Assembly: GCA_029721435.1 (NCBI GenBank)
Contig: CM056592.1
Span: forward strand, 36,777,611 to 36,841,610
Reading direction: 5' to 3'
Source of the DNA: Gymnothorax reevesii
Lineage: Eukaryota > Chordata > Actinopteri > Anguilliformes > Muraenidae
DNA: 64,000 nt
A program made the position numbers and the translations under genes. The notes beneath the pieces are model-generated. The model did no database searches, was not told where the DNA came from, and was given only the letters and a program-made list of their open reading frames with translations. Each line of letters begins with the position of its first letter. The first letter of the stretch is position 1. Of this stretch, positions 42,234 through 54,491 are shown one piece after another.

Positions 42234-42579
42234 TAATGCCACCCTGACACTTGCAAAATTTTTGTTCCCGCATTGCCACGCAATGCGTTGTGGCAATGAT
42301 TAAAGTCTACGGGAACGAGCGCGAGGAGTGTGTGAAGGGTGCGGGGTGCGTGCCATGTCGTAGAGAGAATTTACAAATGTTCAAGAATTCGGCACGCATT
42401 CAGCATGCAATGTTCGTCTGTTCACACATTGCACAGACAGTGCGTAACTTATGTGAGTACAGTGCGCGAACAGGGTGCAAACAAGGCCCCGCTGCATACC
42501 ACCGAGATGCCACGCCTCGCCACGATGCATTGCGCGGCATTGCGGGGACAAAAATCGTGCAAGTGTCAGGGTGGCATTA
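42234..42579. mobile_element. MITE with ~65-bp terminal inverted repeats
   Basis: TAATGCCACCCTGACACTTG at the left is repeated inverted at the right (CAAGTGTCAGGGTGGCATTA). The arms continue through TTTTTGTCCCCGC-type and GCAATGC blocks. The interior is GC-richer than its surroundings and rich in GCATTGC motifs. No protein. Superfamily undetermined. Confidence 0.85.
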
Positions 42580-42913
42580 TATTGGGAAGCCCTATTGTAT
42601 GCAGACAATAGGGAACAGATGCAGGCAATGATTAGGAGTGTGGATCTCTCCTAAAAAAAGAGATTTCATTACAAGGAGGGTAGTGTTTTGCACTTCTGGC
42701 GTTAAATGTAAGAAGCTTGTGAGAAGGCCATGCCCTCTGCCATTCCTATGCTTGCTTTTTTTTTGGAAACGTTTGCATTACTTTATTCAGTTTCAGTATG
42801 AAATGATGCAGGAGAAACCAGTAAGTCCAGAGTAACAACAAAATCATTTTCCTTAAAAATTAGACTTACTAGCTTTTTCCATGAAATGCCAGACTTTCCA
42901 TCCATCCACTATA

Positions 42914-42914
42914 A

Positions 42915-42961
<47 letters not shown>
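42914..42961. repeat. (AAT)n microsatellite
   Basis: About 16 uninterrupted AAT units. Confidence 0.97.
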
Positions 42962-45840
42962 GCTTCTTACCACAACATGAACACAGATTAATAAATGATA
43001 AAGCATTATTGAAACTGGGCTGGAAAATCTTATGGTAGCTTTGTGAATGAAAACATTAGACAGGGCTCCAATAATTAATTTTGGTATGGCGGCGGCCACG
43101 CCATGAATGCTTGTGTATGGCACAATTGTTCAGCATTCAAATCAATGACCTGTTCTTAGTTAATTCAGATGTTCAAAATGAAATCAGTGAATTCCAGATT
43201 GAACACCATCGTATATTAATCGTCATATATGAGCCAAATTACACATACATGTTCTTAAAATGAGTCTACCAAAAATCTGGGAGAGATTTCAAAAATGCCG
43301 TATTTTTCGGTATCTGTTTCTTATAAGCTGCCTTGCTGTGTTTCACAGACAAAGTGCACCTGTAGGTGCTAGTAATGTGATGGCATGTGCTGCCACACTA
43401 TTGCATATGATGTTCCTGACAAATGTCATATATCATCATCACTTTTCTACAACTACTATTGTTACATTCTTTGTTTTTACTGAATGCTGCCACGATGACA
43501 TGTGATGTTCTGCAGTTACTCTTTCTGCGGTAGCTTCTGTCATGTGTAGGGTTCTGTGAGGCTAACAGGTCATTACCATATTTCTGCTACCTTTATTTCT
43601 GTTATTGAGTCTCCAACTTCCTTCTGCCTGACTGCACTAAAAATGAACTGCTGTAATCTGTTATATGACTCTCTCTCTCTCACACACACTCCCCCCCTCC
43701 CTCCCTCCCTCCCTACTCGACAAGGAATTGGAGATGAAAGAGATATTGCTTCACATAAATTACCAGTTGAAAAGTTAACTACTAAGTCTATTCCCTGTCG
43801 AAAAAAATAAGTAAATGAATTACATGTAAGTGGAGATTCTGGTTTCGAATCAACTCCTGCAGGAGGTTTTGAATAATATGTCAGTGCTTTGGGATATATG
43901 CTCAGACTTGCTTAGGCCTGCTCTAGCAAAATCACATGGGAATGAATCTGTTGCCACGGGGAACCAGGCAAATCATGTCAGATTAAAGCCATTGCAGACA
44001 GATAGACTCCCATTAGTATAAAGTGAAAAGATACTGCTTTATTTTCAAAGTCAGGGTCACCACGTCACCAAATATTATTCAAACTCCAACACATGATGCC
44101 CTGACAATAACCAAGGCCTTGGTAGAACATATCTTCTCAAGGTTGTCGCAGGATCCATTTTACCTCAATGGATAGCGCCTGACAGAATCAAGTTTAATAA
44201 AATACTCACTGCAACTGTTATAAACTGACTAAATTCAGCAGTTAAATGAACGCATTGTTTCCAGATTATTTTAACAGTAAGTAGAGACGTGTGCACATTT
44301 AACTGTGGTTCACACTTAACAAACACGGAACTCTGTTTAAACTTATTGTAAAATTACAGTTAAAATAACTAGCAACAAAAGTGCCAGTTAAATTAACAGG
44401 CAAAAAAAGGTGCAAGTTTATAACAGTGTGTAAAAGTGAGTTGGTGCAGCAAATTAATGAAAAACTTAAAGAAAAAAACTAAGAAGGGATAATTACACTG
44501 TTCCGACAACACACCCGCAAGAATGGAAAAAATCAAATGATATATACAAAAGAAAAATCACAAATTTAGTATCGATGGAATAAAGGGGGAAAAAAACTTT
44601 ACGTCACCCAATTCTAAAGGTGGAGCCACACGTGCAAAGTGGGAACATTAAACAAATTGCGCTCGATTCATTCCAATGAACATTTGTTCATCACGAATGT
44701 GGTATTTTTTTTTAGTCCTGTTCATTGGAACGAATGGAGCCTGACGTTTACATGGGCCAACTTCAAACCTTTGTCACCAGGCCAATAAGCCAATAGTTCA
44801 ATCTCAAGTCGTGAAAAATGTTACATTTCTCAGAAGATTCTGGAAGGTGTCCCAGGGGGAGAGAGCTTCCAAGCCCGACTCAATGGAGGAATTGAATAGG
44901 TGACATAAAAAGAGCAGAAATTGTTAAGCAAATTAATGCTGGACAAGTACGTGAAACCCACAGGTTCCATAGCTTGTTTGAACTGAGTTTTCAGGCAATG
45001 CTTTGTGCTTAAGTCTACCTTTTACATAACCAGTTGTGCCAGTTTGCCTGTAATATGTTTGGCCTTCTGTCAACTGCTGTGCAGGCAGGAGAGTAACATC
45101 ATCCCACACTGCCGAGCGAGAAGCTTAGGCCCCGCCCCAATATAACAGACCTGCGCCTCAGGTAGAGCGAGTCCCAGAGAGTCGTGCAAGCATGGGTGAA
45201 AAAGAAAGATTAATTACTGGATTGTGGTGGATTGCCGATATATAACTGACCAATTAAATATCAAGAATTTAGCAGAAAAAGGAAAGAACTAGAAAAATAC
45301 ATCCCTGAAGTACAAGGAGATAAAAAGGAACCTGAAGAGGGAGTCCAGCTGAGTACAAGTTCAATCAAACTGGATGTAATTTAAAGGACGTTAGATATAA
45401 TGTTTCAGTTCAATCTGAACCCGACCCACTGGAGTTATTAGCTTTTCTCAAGATGTCCTTTAACTTAGGAAGGATCACATAAGTTGTGACACTCATGTCC
45501 ATTCAAAGTCACACTATTCCTTGTAGCACAATAGATTACATTGATGCATTTGCGGCAAAAACATTCAGGGCATTTGCTGCTCAATTGCAGCCAAACCTTA
45601 TTCAGTATAATAAGCATGAAAGTATGAAGTAAATCGAGCACAAGCCCCCTTAAAGTCTATGTTTTTGTACTTTTGCTCTTACCACACACCAAAACAAACA
45701 TTTGCACTGAGCCATAATCAGCACTAAGCATTATAAATGTCAGCTATTTCATAAAACTAACCACAGATGTTGCAATTATATGTGTAATTACATCAAGATG
45801 ATGGTGCACTTAGTGCAGACATCCCTCAGAGAAGTCTGGT
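42962..45840. other. Interval without recognisable gene
   Basis: Short unconvincing frames only. Contains a CT/CCCT-rich tract at 43668-43715 and a small inverted repeat at about 44663-44742 (TTCCAATGAACA against TGTTCATTGGAA). Confidence 0.45.
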
Positions 45841-45849
45841 GCAGAGTAT

Positions 45850-47762
45850 AGGAGTCTGGTGCAGAATATCAGAATTCCTAAACAAATTAGTGACAAAAAG
45901 CTGTATATACTTGGCAATAATCAAACATTAAGAACTTCTGGAATGCTGATAAACATGCCAGAAAGAGGAAACAAGGGCATGTTTTCCCCAAAGACTGTGC
46001 AAAAGATGGTAAGGGAGGCATCTAAAAACTCAAGGGCCGTGGTTATAAAATTACCACAGCAAGGTTATTATAGTTTAGAAATTTTCATTAGTTTTTATTT
46101 TTATTTTGTTTTACAATTCGCTTTTTTATTTCACTTTAGTTTTAGTTAGCTGAACAAGTGATTAAGCAGTTTTAGTTTAGTTTTTATTTTGAGGAATTCA
46201 CTAGTTTTAGTCTTTCAGCTATTAGGAGGAAGGCCTTAATTTTTAGAAGCTGACAAGGATAAAAGAATGTATGACAGCAAATATGTTTTTACCAAGTCCT
46301 TTATTAATCCTCTATTCTTTAACCATCATCTTTCTAAACATGTGACACTGATGATACTAATATAACTGGGGAAAAAAAACCAATCCATCTCACCCCATAC
46401 AGTCACCATGCTCAGTTATTTCCGCAGCTTTTGCCATGTTTGAGAGCTAACCATCTTCTTCACTGAATGTGCGGAGGGCAGTTGCTTGGAATTCTGGGGC
46501 CCCTGACAGAATATCGGTGTGGGCCCCCGCCCCCGACTTTTCATTGCCAATCTTTAACGACAATGTATCATGATGTTATTCTTTATTTTTCTGTATCTCA
46601 GTGTTCTTGACAGTGCCTGATGCAATACACCTAATTTTTCCATTTTTAAAATTAACCACTCAACAAAGAGAGTATCATTATGTGAATTATGAAATAATAG
46701 TTGACTTATTCACTAATTTACTCACCATCAAAAACATATTCAGACTGCTGGTGGTGAGGATCTATTGCTGGGTCAGGTTCAGATGAAGTGACTACAGCTG
46801 ATTCTGAAGTAGCACTGCATAAAGGTTTAATTGTTCTATTTCATATTACTTTCGTAAACATTTATGGTTATGTTCCAAGGAACAACTGATGAAGAACTAA
46901 CCTACCGAGTCTTGGAATAAACAGAATCTAAACGGGCTTCCCAGTACCATAGCTCTAAGCACCCAGCTTCATTTTGCTATTGTTAAGAGGGCAAGCTCTG
47001 CAAAATTACCTCCCACGTGAGCAAGACTTATGTAAACAGGTTAAAGTAGCAGTTTAGTTTTAGTAAACACTTAAGTAATGTCAGCCTTGACAAGCAATTA
47101 TTTAAGTTACACCTAAGGTTACCACACTGACTGCATGTAGTTCGCTAGCCAAACCTAGCCTGTACATTCACTTACAGCTAGAGAGAGCTGAATATGTAGT
47201 AACCACTCAAAATAAGAACGGAGGAACGTGTCCTAGGCTGCTGCTACCAAATTTTTTGACGGCATATTATGATGGCTGGCGAATGATAACCTTACCAATT
47301 TCTGAGGATGATACCATTAATAACTGAGTAATGTCATTCTTGTCAGGCTATTATTTATCTGGAAGCAACCGGTGAACTCTGACTGAACAGGACTGTAATC
47401 GAGGGAGAAAACGAAACTATCAACGAAAACGAAGGTAATTTCATCAGCAATTCAGTTTAGTTTTAGTTAGTTTTGTATTGTCCATTGTAGTTTTTACTTA
47501 GTTTTCGTTTTTTTTTAAATTGACATTCTTATTTTTATTTCAGTTAACTAAATTATTTTTTCACAGCTAGTTTTAGTCTTAGTTTTCGTTAACTATAATA
47601 ACCCTGTACCACAGTCAGTCGCATTTTGTGGGTACTGCTTGCCAAAAACAACAATGCCACCGCCAATTTGGCAATGCTGCAAGAAGAAAGCCCTCATTGA
47701 ACACAGGAAAAAACCCAAACGTCTGGTGCAGTTCAAATATAAAAACCACAACCAGATGAGAG
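45850..47762 (+). pseudogene. Tc1-like transposase N-terminal fragment, split by a hAT element
   Basis: Left part (to 46059): NIRIPKQISD, then FSPKTVQKMVREASKNSRA and VVIKLPQ. Right part (from 47615) continues SVAFCGYC..KTTMPP, as expected for Tc1 proteins (REA..NPRA..ELQQSVA..G..VSKTTIRR). Only the helix-turn-helix region survives; the catalytic part is lost beyond 47762, where an LTR-like sequence begins. Confidence 0.75.
46060..47606. mobile_element. hAT-type element with perfect 8-bp TSD
   Basis: TACCACAG at 46052-46059 and 47607-47614. Ends CAAGGTTATTATAG and inverted CAGGGTTATTATAG. Subterminal regions rich in TTTTAGTT repeats on both sides (46080-46210 and 47450-47595). 1547 bp without a transposase frame. 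A GGGGCCCCTGAC patch at about 46495 recalls the other hAT element's subterminal sequence. Confidence 0.93.
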
Positions 47763-48190
47763 TGTTGCTATAATGATCCAGATCAGGAATCAAGTGTGGA
47801 GGCAGAGTACAATCCAATAGCAAGGTTTATTGATAGTAATACAGTAACAATGGGATGGAATCCAGAAATGGAAGGCACAGGTCAATACAGATGTATTGGG
47901 CGAAGATGAGGAGGCATTGCAAATTGACGACTAGAGATCAAACCCCCCCCCCACCAACATAAAGAGGAGTGTACCAAACACAAACGGGGAACCAACTAAA
48001 GCTACCTTCCCGAATAGGGAGAAACTAAGCTATAGATACTTAAGGGAATCTAGTAAAGTAAAAGGAAACAGATGAACATAATTAAGGTTGAGGGAAACTG
48101 AGATAATTGATTGATTAGCGCAGGGCAGGTAGCCAGACAATGGAATGCCAGAGAGGAGAAGAAGAGAAGTACCTTCTTCTGTTATATTGT
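47763..48190 (-). repeat. Probable solo LTR, minus strand
   Basis: Left boundary TGTTGCTATAATGATCC abuts the broken Tc1-like frame; minus-strand AATAAACC near 47825. Purine-rich style typical of fish LTRs. The right boundary is not clear. Confidence 0.55.
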
Positions 48191-49180
48191 CGATTGGAAA
48201 ACAAGTTTAGTCTTCATATCCCTTGGCTTGAGTGCTCAAATAGCACTTTGTATTTCCATAGAAAACTCCTTATTACAAAAAGCATAATGCCAGAGTAACT
48301 TACATATATAATTACAATGTAAAACGATGACAGATTGGCAAGGATGGAAGTAGATTTTCACCTACATTCGAGCGGGTTCACTTTATTTCAGATTGTGAGC
48401 ATGCACTGTAATCATGACACAGCTTCTTTAATATGTTGTCAATATAGCCCATCGGCGATCCCAGTCATTTCTTAATAATTTCTCAAACATTACAGGCATT
48501 ATAATCATTAAATATTGGTCTTCATTTTTTAGTTACTAAATTGGTTGATATTAATCAGGTGATGTTAAGCAGAAACAGCTTGAAAGCAGTTATGCGTTAA
48601 AGAGTCAGAGGCAGATGGCACGCCATTGAAAATCCTGATGCACCAGCGATACAGCTCAGCGGTCATTAGGGTTTAAGACATGATTTAAGATGTAAATATG
48701 GGCAAATATCCTAAATATGAGGGTTTCTTTCAAACAATGACAGGAAACCGGTAAAACAGTCATTTGAATTGGCATTTATTCTTATCGTAATATGATGTGT
48801 AGCCATTCATTTTAACTTCAAAATGTGATCGAGCTAAGGTAGGCTATCCAATGTCATAAGCCGCGAATGTGAAGCTCTCATAGATGTAAAAAACCCCTTG
48901 GATGATTATTTTGGTCCATGCATACTGGCAACTCATGACAGGCAAAAATGGAAAACATCATTCTAGTTCTTGCATTTGGTATAAAAATGTTACCTCTCAT
49001 TCACTTTGACATTACTAAAATCAAACGATGAGCGGTATGTCATTCAGAGGCCAATGCTTTTTAGCTTTTAAAAATTTTGGTTAAAAAATGATCCAGTGCT
49101 TCAGCGGATAATATAAAGCCCTCATTCTTTCCGTTAGAATGCAGAAGCATAAAACAGCGTTGCTGATTTAGCTTTCAGGT
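48191..49180. other. Interval without recognisable feature
   Basis: A/T-rich; no coding exon, transposon end or RNA gene identified. Confidence 0.4.
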
Positions 49181-49289
49181 CCCAGATAGCAAGCACCTCC
49201 GCTCCGAATCTGCCCCGGCTCGAAGCCGGATCAACTGGAGTCGGCGCAGAGCTGGGGCAGATCCGGAGTGGAGGTGCTTGCTATCTGGG
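49181..49289. repeat. Palindromic MITE, 109 bp
   Basis: CCCAGATAGCAAGCACCTCC..CTGCCCC is matched inverted by GGGGCAG..GGAGGTGCTTGCTATCTGGG. Arms of about 36 bp are over 90% identical and could form a stable hairpin. GC-rich relative to the flanks. Confidence 0.9.
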
Positions 49290-49338
49290 TAATGACCAAC
49301 AAATATCAAAGCCATGCAGTGCTGGTGTAGTGAAAACA

Positions 49339-49631
49339 ATGTCTTAAAAATTGAGTAATAAAGCTTAAATTACAGCAACAAGCTGCAAAACATTTGAGTT
49401 TGCACAACTTGAGTTTTTGAGTTTGCAATAACTAATTTTTGAAAGTGCCGTGTTGCACTTCCCAAAAGCATAGTAGCAACTTAGATAATTCGTCCATTCA
49501 CAGTCAATGGTTCCAACTAGGTAAGTCAGCATCGGTGATTTCGGGAAACATACCCCTGGAAGCTGAGCCAACTCAAAAGTGCTTTGCAGCTGGTTGCCTT
49601 ACTTTGAGTCAACTTTTTACTTTTTACAGTG
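49339..49631. mobile_element. Foldback MITE (GCTGCAAAGCA type), copy 1
   Basis: Inner arms AAGCTGCAAAACATTTGAGT and, inverted, CCAGCTGCAAAGCACTTTTG; right end ..TTTTTACTTTTTACAGTG. Homologous to 53527-53734. Confidence 0.65.
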
Positions 49632-50360
49632 TTTGATTGGCCATGGTCATCTCAGCCTCTTGAGTTACAGTTTTTTACGATCGCTATGACCCATTTTTCA
49701 ATACTTCGAACACTTTTTCAAAACTCTTCACACAGTTAGCACAACATCAGCCTGTGTGGGCTATACATTTAACACATTTAATGTTCTTTTGACACAAAAT
49801 ACCTACATTTAACACAATTTAAAAAAATGTTTTCACTTCTTTTACGTACAAGCTCAATCAAGGCCAAAACAATAGACTTTAACTGCTAGATTTTCAATTG
49901 CTTTCATACTGTATGTCAAAATAGAAAGCTTAATGTTCTAATCCTAAATATAGACTAAAGCTGAAGTGAACAGGAGTACATTGTAGGTTGAAACAAATTT
50001 CCTGTTTTTTCATCATCGCTATTGAGAAACACCAGATTGAAGTTACATCAATCACATCTGATTCCCATCTCACCAGCTCAGGTGTTGGGCGTCTTTCAAT
50101 CACATCACCTATTTGGGAAGATCTTGTGAGAAAAAAACAACAAAAACAAGACCAGGGACAAGGTGGAGGACTTGCACAAGACAAGAGAGAGAAATGCTTA
50201 GAGGTAGAGGAAGAGTTAGAAAAGTTAAAGTCCTTTTGAAAGGAACGGTGAGCACGTCAAGAAACTCCGTCACCAGTATGTCCAGGTACAGTAAGGTTGT
50301 TCAATCCAAAATACACTGGACTATATATTGTGTGTTTTGCAGTAAACTACACTATGAACC

Positions 50361-50388
<28 letters not shown>
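50361..50388. repeat. (TA)n microsatellite
   Basis: TA run next to the insertion point of the Tc1-like element at 50397. Confidence 0.95.
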
Positions 50389-50393
<5 letters not shown>

Positions 50394-50396
50394 CAC

Positions 50397-51976
50397 AACC
50401 CCAATTCCAAAATACTTGGGACAAAGTGTAAATTGTGAATAAAATCAAAATGCAATAACTTTCAGATCACATGAGCCAATATGTTATTTACAGTAGAACA
50501 CAGGTGACATTTCAGATGTTAAAATTGAGACATTTTAAATTTTTATCCACAAAATGAGCTTCTTTCAAATTTTCTGGCAGCAACAGGTCTCAAAACAGTT
50601 GGGTCACAGGAAAAAAAGGGCTGAAAAAGCTATTAATATATAAGAGAATCAGCTGAAAGAACATTTAGAAAGTAATTAAGTTAACTGGCATCAGGTGTGT
50701 AACATGATTGACTATGAAAGGGATGTCTGAGAGTGGCTGAGTCTCTCAGAAGTAAAGATGGCCAGAGGCTCTCCAACCTGTGAAGACTTGCGTAAAAAAA
50801 TTGTGGAAAACTTTAAAAACAATGTTCCTCAACATCAAATTGCAAAGGCTTTGAAGGTCTCATCACCCACAGTGCATAACATCAAAGGATTCAGAGAAAC
50901 TGGAAAAATCTCTGTGCGTAAGGGACAAGGCCGAAGACCTTTACTGGATGCCCATGATCTTCGGGCCCTCAGACGCCACTGCATCACTCACCGGCATGAT
51001 TCTGTCATTGACATTACTAAATGGGCCCAGGAATACTTTAAGAAACCACTGTCTGTAAACACAGTCAACCGTGCCATCCACAGATGCCACCTAAAACTCT
51101 ATCATGCAAAAAAGAAGCCATTGTTGAGCATGATCCAGAAGCGCCGCCGTGTTCTGCGAGCCAAGGCTCATTTAAAATGGAGTCACTCCGGTGGTCAGAC
51201 GAGTCCAAATTTAACATTCTAGTTGGAAATCATGGGCGTTGTGTTCTCTGGACTAAAGAGGAGAAAGACCACCCCTCCTGTTGTCAGTGTTCAGTTCAAA
51301 AGCCAGCATCTCTGATGGTATTGGGATGCATTAGTGCATATGGTGTGGGACACTTGCATGTTTTAAAAAGCACCATGAATGCTGAAAGGTATATAAAGGT
51401 TTTAGAGCAACATATGCTCTCCTCCAGACAACATCTATTCCAAGAAAGGCCTTGTGTATTTCAACAGGACAATGCAAAACCACATACTGCAGCTGTTAGA
51501 ACAACAGCATGGCTTCATAATAGAAGAGTCCGTGTACTGAAATGGCCTGTCTGCAGTCTTGATCTTTCACCGATTGAAAGCATTTGGCGCATAATTAAAC
51601 AAAAAGTCTGTCAAAGAAGACCCAAAACTCTCTAGCAGCTAGAAGCCTGTACTAAACAAGGGTGGGATCAAATTCCAATGGCTGAACTCAAGAAATGTGT
51701 CTCCTCAATGCCTAGAAGCCTCCACTCTGTGTTAAAACGAAGAGGGGATGCTACACCGTGGTAAACAGGCCCCTGTCCCAACTTTTTTGAGACCCGTAGC
51801 AGCTATCAAATTTGAAATGAGGTCACTTTGTGGGTAAAAATGTAAAATGTCTCAGTTCCAACATTTGAAATGTTATCTATGTTCTATTGTAAATAGCATA
51901 TTGGCTCATGTGATCTACAACTTTCAGATTTTATTCACAATTTACACGTTGTCCCAACTCTTTCGGAATTGGGGTT
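50397..51976 (+). mobile_element. Tc1-like element, family C, nearly full length
   Basis: Terminal repeats AACCCCAATTCC..TTGGGACAA and inverse GGAATTGGGGTT, about 200 bp each, with internal GTTGGGACAGG-type direct repeats (IR/DR arrangement). Inserted in the DDE element 49665-53380 beside a (TA)n tract. Confidence 0.93.
50758..51764 (+). pseudogene. Tc1-type transposase, recently inactivated
   Basis: Starts MARGSPTCEDLRKKIVENFK. Helix-turn-helix VPQHQIAKALKVSSPTVHNI, second DNA-binding part RKGQGRRPLLDAHDLRALRR, then [13 protein letters not shown] (first Asp), [30 protein letters not shown] (second Asp) and [18 protein letters not shown] (third, Glu retained). It ends KRRGDATPW then TAA. About 335 codons with one frameshift near 51185 and one stop near 51633: an almost complete protein of typical Tc1 length. 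Confidence 0.9.
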
Positions 51977-53526
51977 TACTTTATATAACTAAATTATTTA
52001 GACACATTTTATTTGATTGCTTACAGAGAGTCATGGAGTTGGACGCCAATCAAGTCCCACATGACTGATCTACATTGATGAGACTGGCTTCAACTTGGCC
52101 AAAAATGTTGGAGAGGCAGAAACATAATTGGTAAAAGAGCCACAGGTGCTGTGCCAGGCCAGAGAGGAGCCAACATCACCATGTGTGCAGCATCTCCAAC
52201 AATGGTGTGCTCCTGCATAAATGTCAAACTGGCCCCTGCAACAGCGACCGCCTTCTTCTGTTTTTAGATGAGCTGTGTGATAGACTGGTGCCTGAGGGAG
52301 AAGGGGGACAGGGTGAGTTTGGGGGTAACTTGCCAACATATGTGGTCAGCTGGGACAATGTGGCATCCCAGCATGCACGTGCAGTCACAGCTGGGTTTAA
52401 CGCCCATCCCAGGATGATGTCCCTTTTCCTTGCCCCTTATCCCCTTTCCTCAACCCTATTGAGGAGTGTTTTTCAGCCTGGAGGTGGAAGGTATTGGATC
52501 ATCATCCACATGACCAAATGTCCCTCCTGGATGCAATGGGTGCTGCATGCCAGGACATCACAGCTGAACACTGCCAGGGATGGATAAAGCCTGCGAAAAG
52601 ATTTTTCCTGAGATCCCTGGCCAGAGAAGATATCAGGTGTGATGTTGACGAAAATATGTGGCCCAATGCTGAAGCCTGAGCAGATGAGCTTTTTTATTAT
52701 TAGTTTTTTACAGTAATGTCTTCTGCTCCTTTTTCTTTTTGTATATTTGACAATAGTGACTGACAGCTAAATGCTGATTTTTTTCCCCTTTACTGTCAGT
52801 AATTTTCATTTGCAAAGTGTTAAAATAAAAGTAAAATAAAGTGTTTACTGCAAAAATCCTGTCATTTACTGTATTCTTCTTTCATAAACTTTATATTCTG
52901 CAAAGCTGCTCTGAAATGGGTCCTTCACTTCTTGTACTGAGTGTTTGCAAAAAAATAAAAGCAAAATTCAGACCCAACAAAAGAGAAATGAAGAGAGGTT
53001 AAAAAAACTACAGCAAGAACATCAATTTATGATCATACAATAATCTGTTGATTGTAAAACCGTAGAGCTGACGCATGTAAAGTGATTCAGTTTGTGTTGT
53101 TCCATGAGTTGTTAGTGTTTTTTATGACATTGTGTTGTGACTGACTAAATGTGTCTGTTAGAAGACAGCATGTGTTTGTGTTTTGATAGATTTGGTGAAT
53201 TGTGTCAGTGTATTATTGTATTTTGTAAATGTGTTTCTGTAATTAGTTTGCACTAAGAGATCCTGATCATGGAATTAACTATTTTGGTCATGATGTGTTT
53301 TTGGTGTGATGTGCGTTAAGAGTTTGAAAAGTGTTTGAAGTATTGAAGAACGGGTCATTGCGATCCTAAAAAAACTGTAAATCCCATTAAGAACCTGCGG
53401 TCTGATTGGTGAGGGTAGTCCACGCGAGCAAACACAAGACTATCAATGACAAAATCTCTGAATGAAGGAGTGATCAAATATCCCTCCATATGTGATCTGT
53501 AACCATTCATGAAAAGACTCATAGCT

Positions 53527-53734
53527 CACGGTAAAAAAAAAAAAAAGCTCCCTAAACTTAAAAAGGTGAGACAATCAGCTGCAAAGCATTTTTAGGTTTG
53601 CTGAACTTCAGCTCCCAAAGGTTGCACTTGCTCATTTTTAAAGAACTTGGAGCTTGAAGTTGAACAAACTCAAAAATGCTTTGCAGCTGGTGGAATAACA
53701 GCTAGTGGAGTCAACTTTTTATTTATTTACAGTA
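53527..53734. mobile_element. Foldback MITE (GCTGCAAAGCA type), copy 2
   Basis: Arms CAGCTGCAAAGCATTTTTAG and, inverted, CCAGCTGCAAAGCATTTTTG. GGAGCT..AAGTTGAAC in the centre pairs with GTTTGCTGAACTTCAGCTCC. Ends CACGGTAAAAAA and inverted TACTGTAAATAA. Confidence 0.75.
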
Positions 53735-54393
53735 CTGTCACTTTTGCCGCGAATGTGCGCACTGAGTACAAAACCAAGGGCGGTGATGATTTTGACGCCT
53801 ATAATTTTCCAGAGAATCAAGATCAGTGAATATAAACGCTGAAATATGAGAATATATCAACTGAAATGAAAACAGTAGAGATTAAGTTGAACATTACATT
53901 CAAAAGGAAAACAAAATTATTTGGTGAATAGGCTGTTGACTTCATGTATTATTTACAACAAGTTGCCAATTAAACCTGAAAGAAATGAACAGAAATTTAA
54001 CCAGTGCTTGATCTGCTCGACGTCGACGTGTTTCTTCAAGTACACTGAATATTTAGGGCAGGGCTCTAAGCCACATGTGAGAACATGATCCCGATGAGCT
54101 AATGTAAATGTGGAGGTATACGTTTTCTGCGACTTTCCGTTTATGACCGCCTGGATATACATATTCCTTTTTTGGACTGCCAATAAACGCACAGGTGTGA
54201 AGGAATTGCGCTTTATTAAAAGACAAAAATCTGATCAGAGATAGAAAATTTGGGACTGATTGGCTCACAGAGAAAGGAAAATTTTTACTCATGATTCGGA
54301 TTTTCAAGCCTATTTCGAAGACGAAAAGTCATTAAGCGACCTCGATAACTACACTGTGACTAGTTCAAGCGTTTCTTTTTCCCCCTGTTAAAT

Positions 54394-54491
54394 ATGATTC
54401 CCCGGAAACTTATACGCCCGCTAATCGCCGTTGGGGTATGCGTCTTTTTTTACGCCTTTATATGGACAAATGTACCAATTGAAAAATTCAG
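54394..54491 (+). CDS. Candidate first exon with signal anchor (type II membrane protein)
   Basis: ATG at 54394 with A at -3. Encodes MIPRKLIRPLIAVGVCVFFY, AFIWTNVPIEKF and two bases of the next codon, then GTAAGA, a strong donor. A short basic N-terminus followed by a 17-20 residue hydrophobic helix is the layout of Golgi glycosyltransferases and sulfotransferases. The family cannot be told from this exon alone. The following intron would contain the 55-62 kb repeats; a possible partner exon lies near 62920. Confidence 0.5.

Larger units (their letters stand above)
50196..52679 (+). pseudogene. DDE transposase pseudogene (split)
   Basis: N-terminal basic RGRGRVRKVKV near 50200 precedes the Tc1 insertion. 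After it, a frame from about 52060 reads LIYIDETGFNLAK and RRGRN, then GKRATGAVPGQRGANIT, NNGVLLHKCQTGPCNSDRLL and VVSWDNVASQHARAVTAGFN. The NPIEE motif is frameshifted (NPIEECF readable at about 52455). The C-terminus is LLDAMGAACQDITAEHCQGW through REDIRCDVDENMWPN. Stop before LIYIDE and several indels. Confidence 0.8.
49665..53380 (+). mobile_element. DDE transposon (same family as the 1.6-2.5 kb transposase), split by a Tc1-like element
   Basis: Terminal inverted repeats TTACAGTTTTTTACGATCGC and, inverted from the right, TTACAGTTTTTTTAGGATCG; similarity continues for about 60 bp (ATGACCC; TTCAATACTTC; AACACTTTT). The host element is about 2.1 kb once the insertion at 50397-51976 is removed. 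Flanked on both sides by copies of the foldback MITE at 49339 and 53527. Confidence 0.88.

Noticed and set aside
42251..42631. Frame of 126 codons in a GC-rich stretch
   Set aside because: It lies almost wholly within the inverted-repeat MITE 42234-42579 and overlaps other long frames because of composition.
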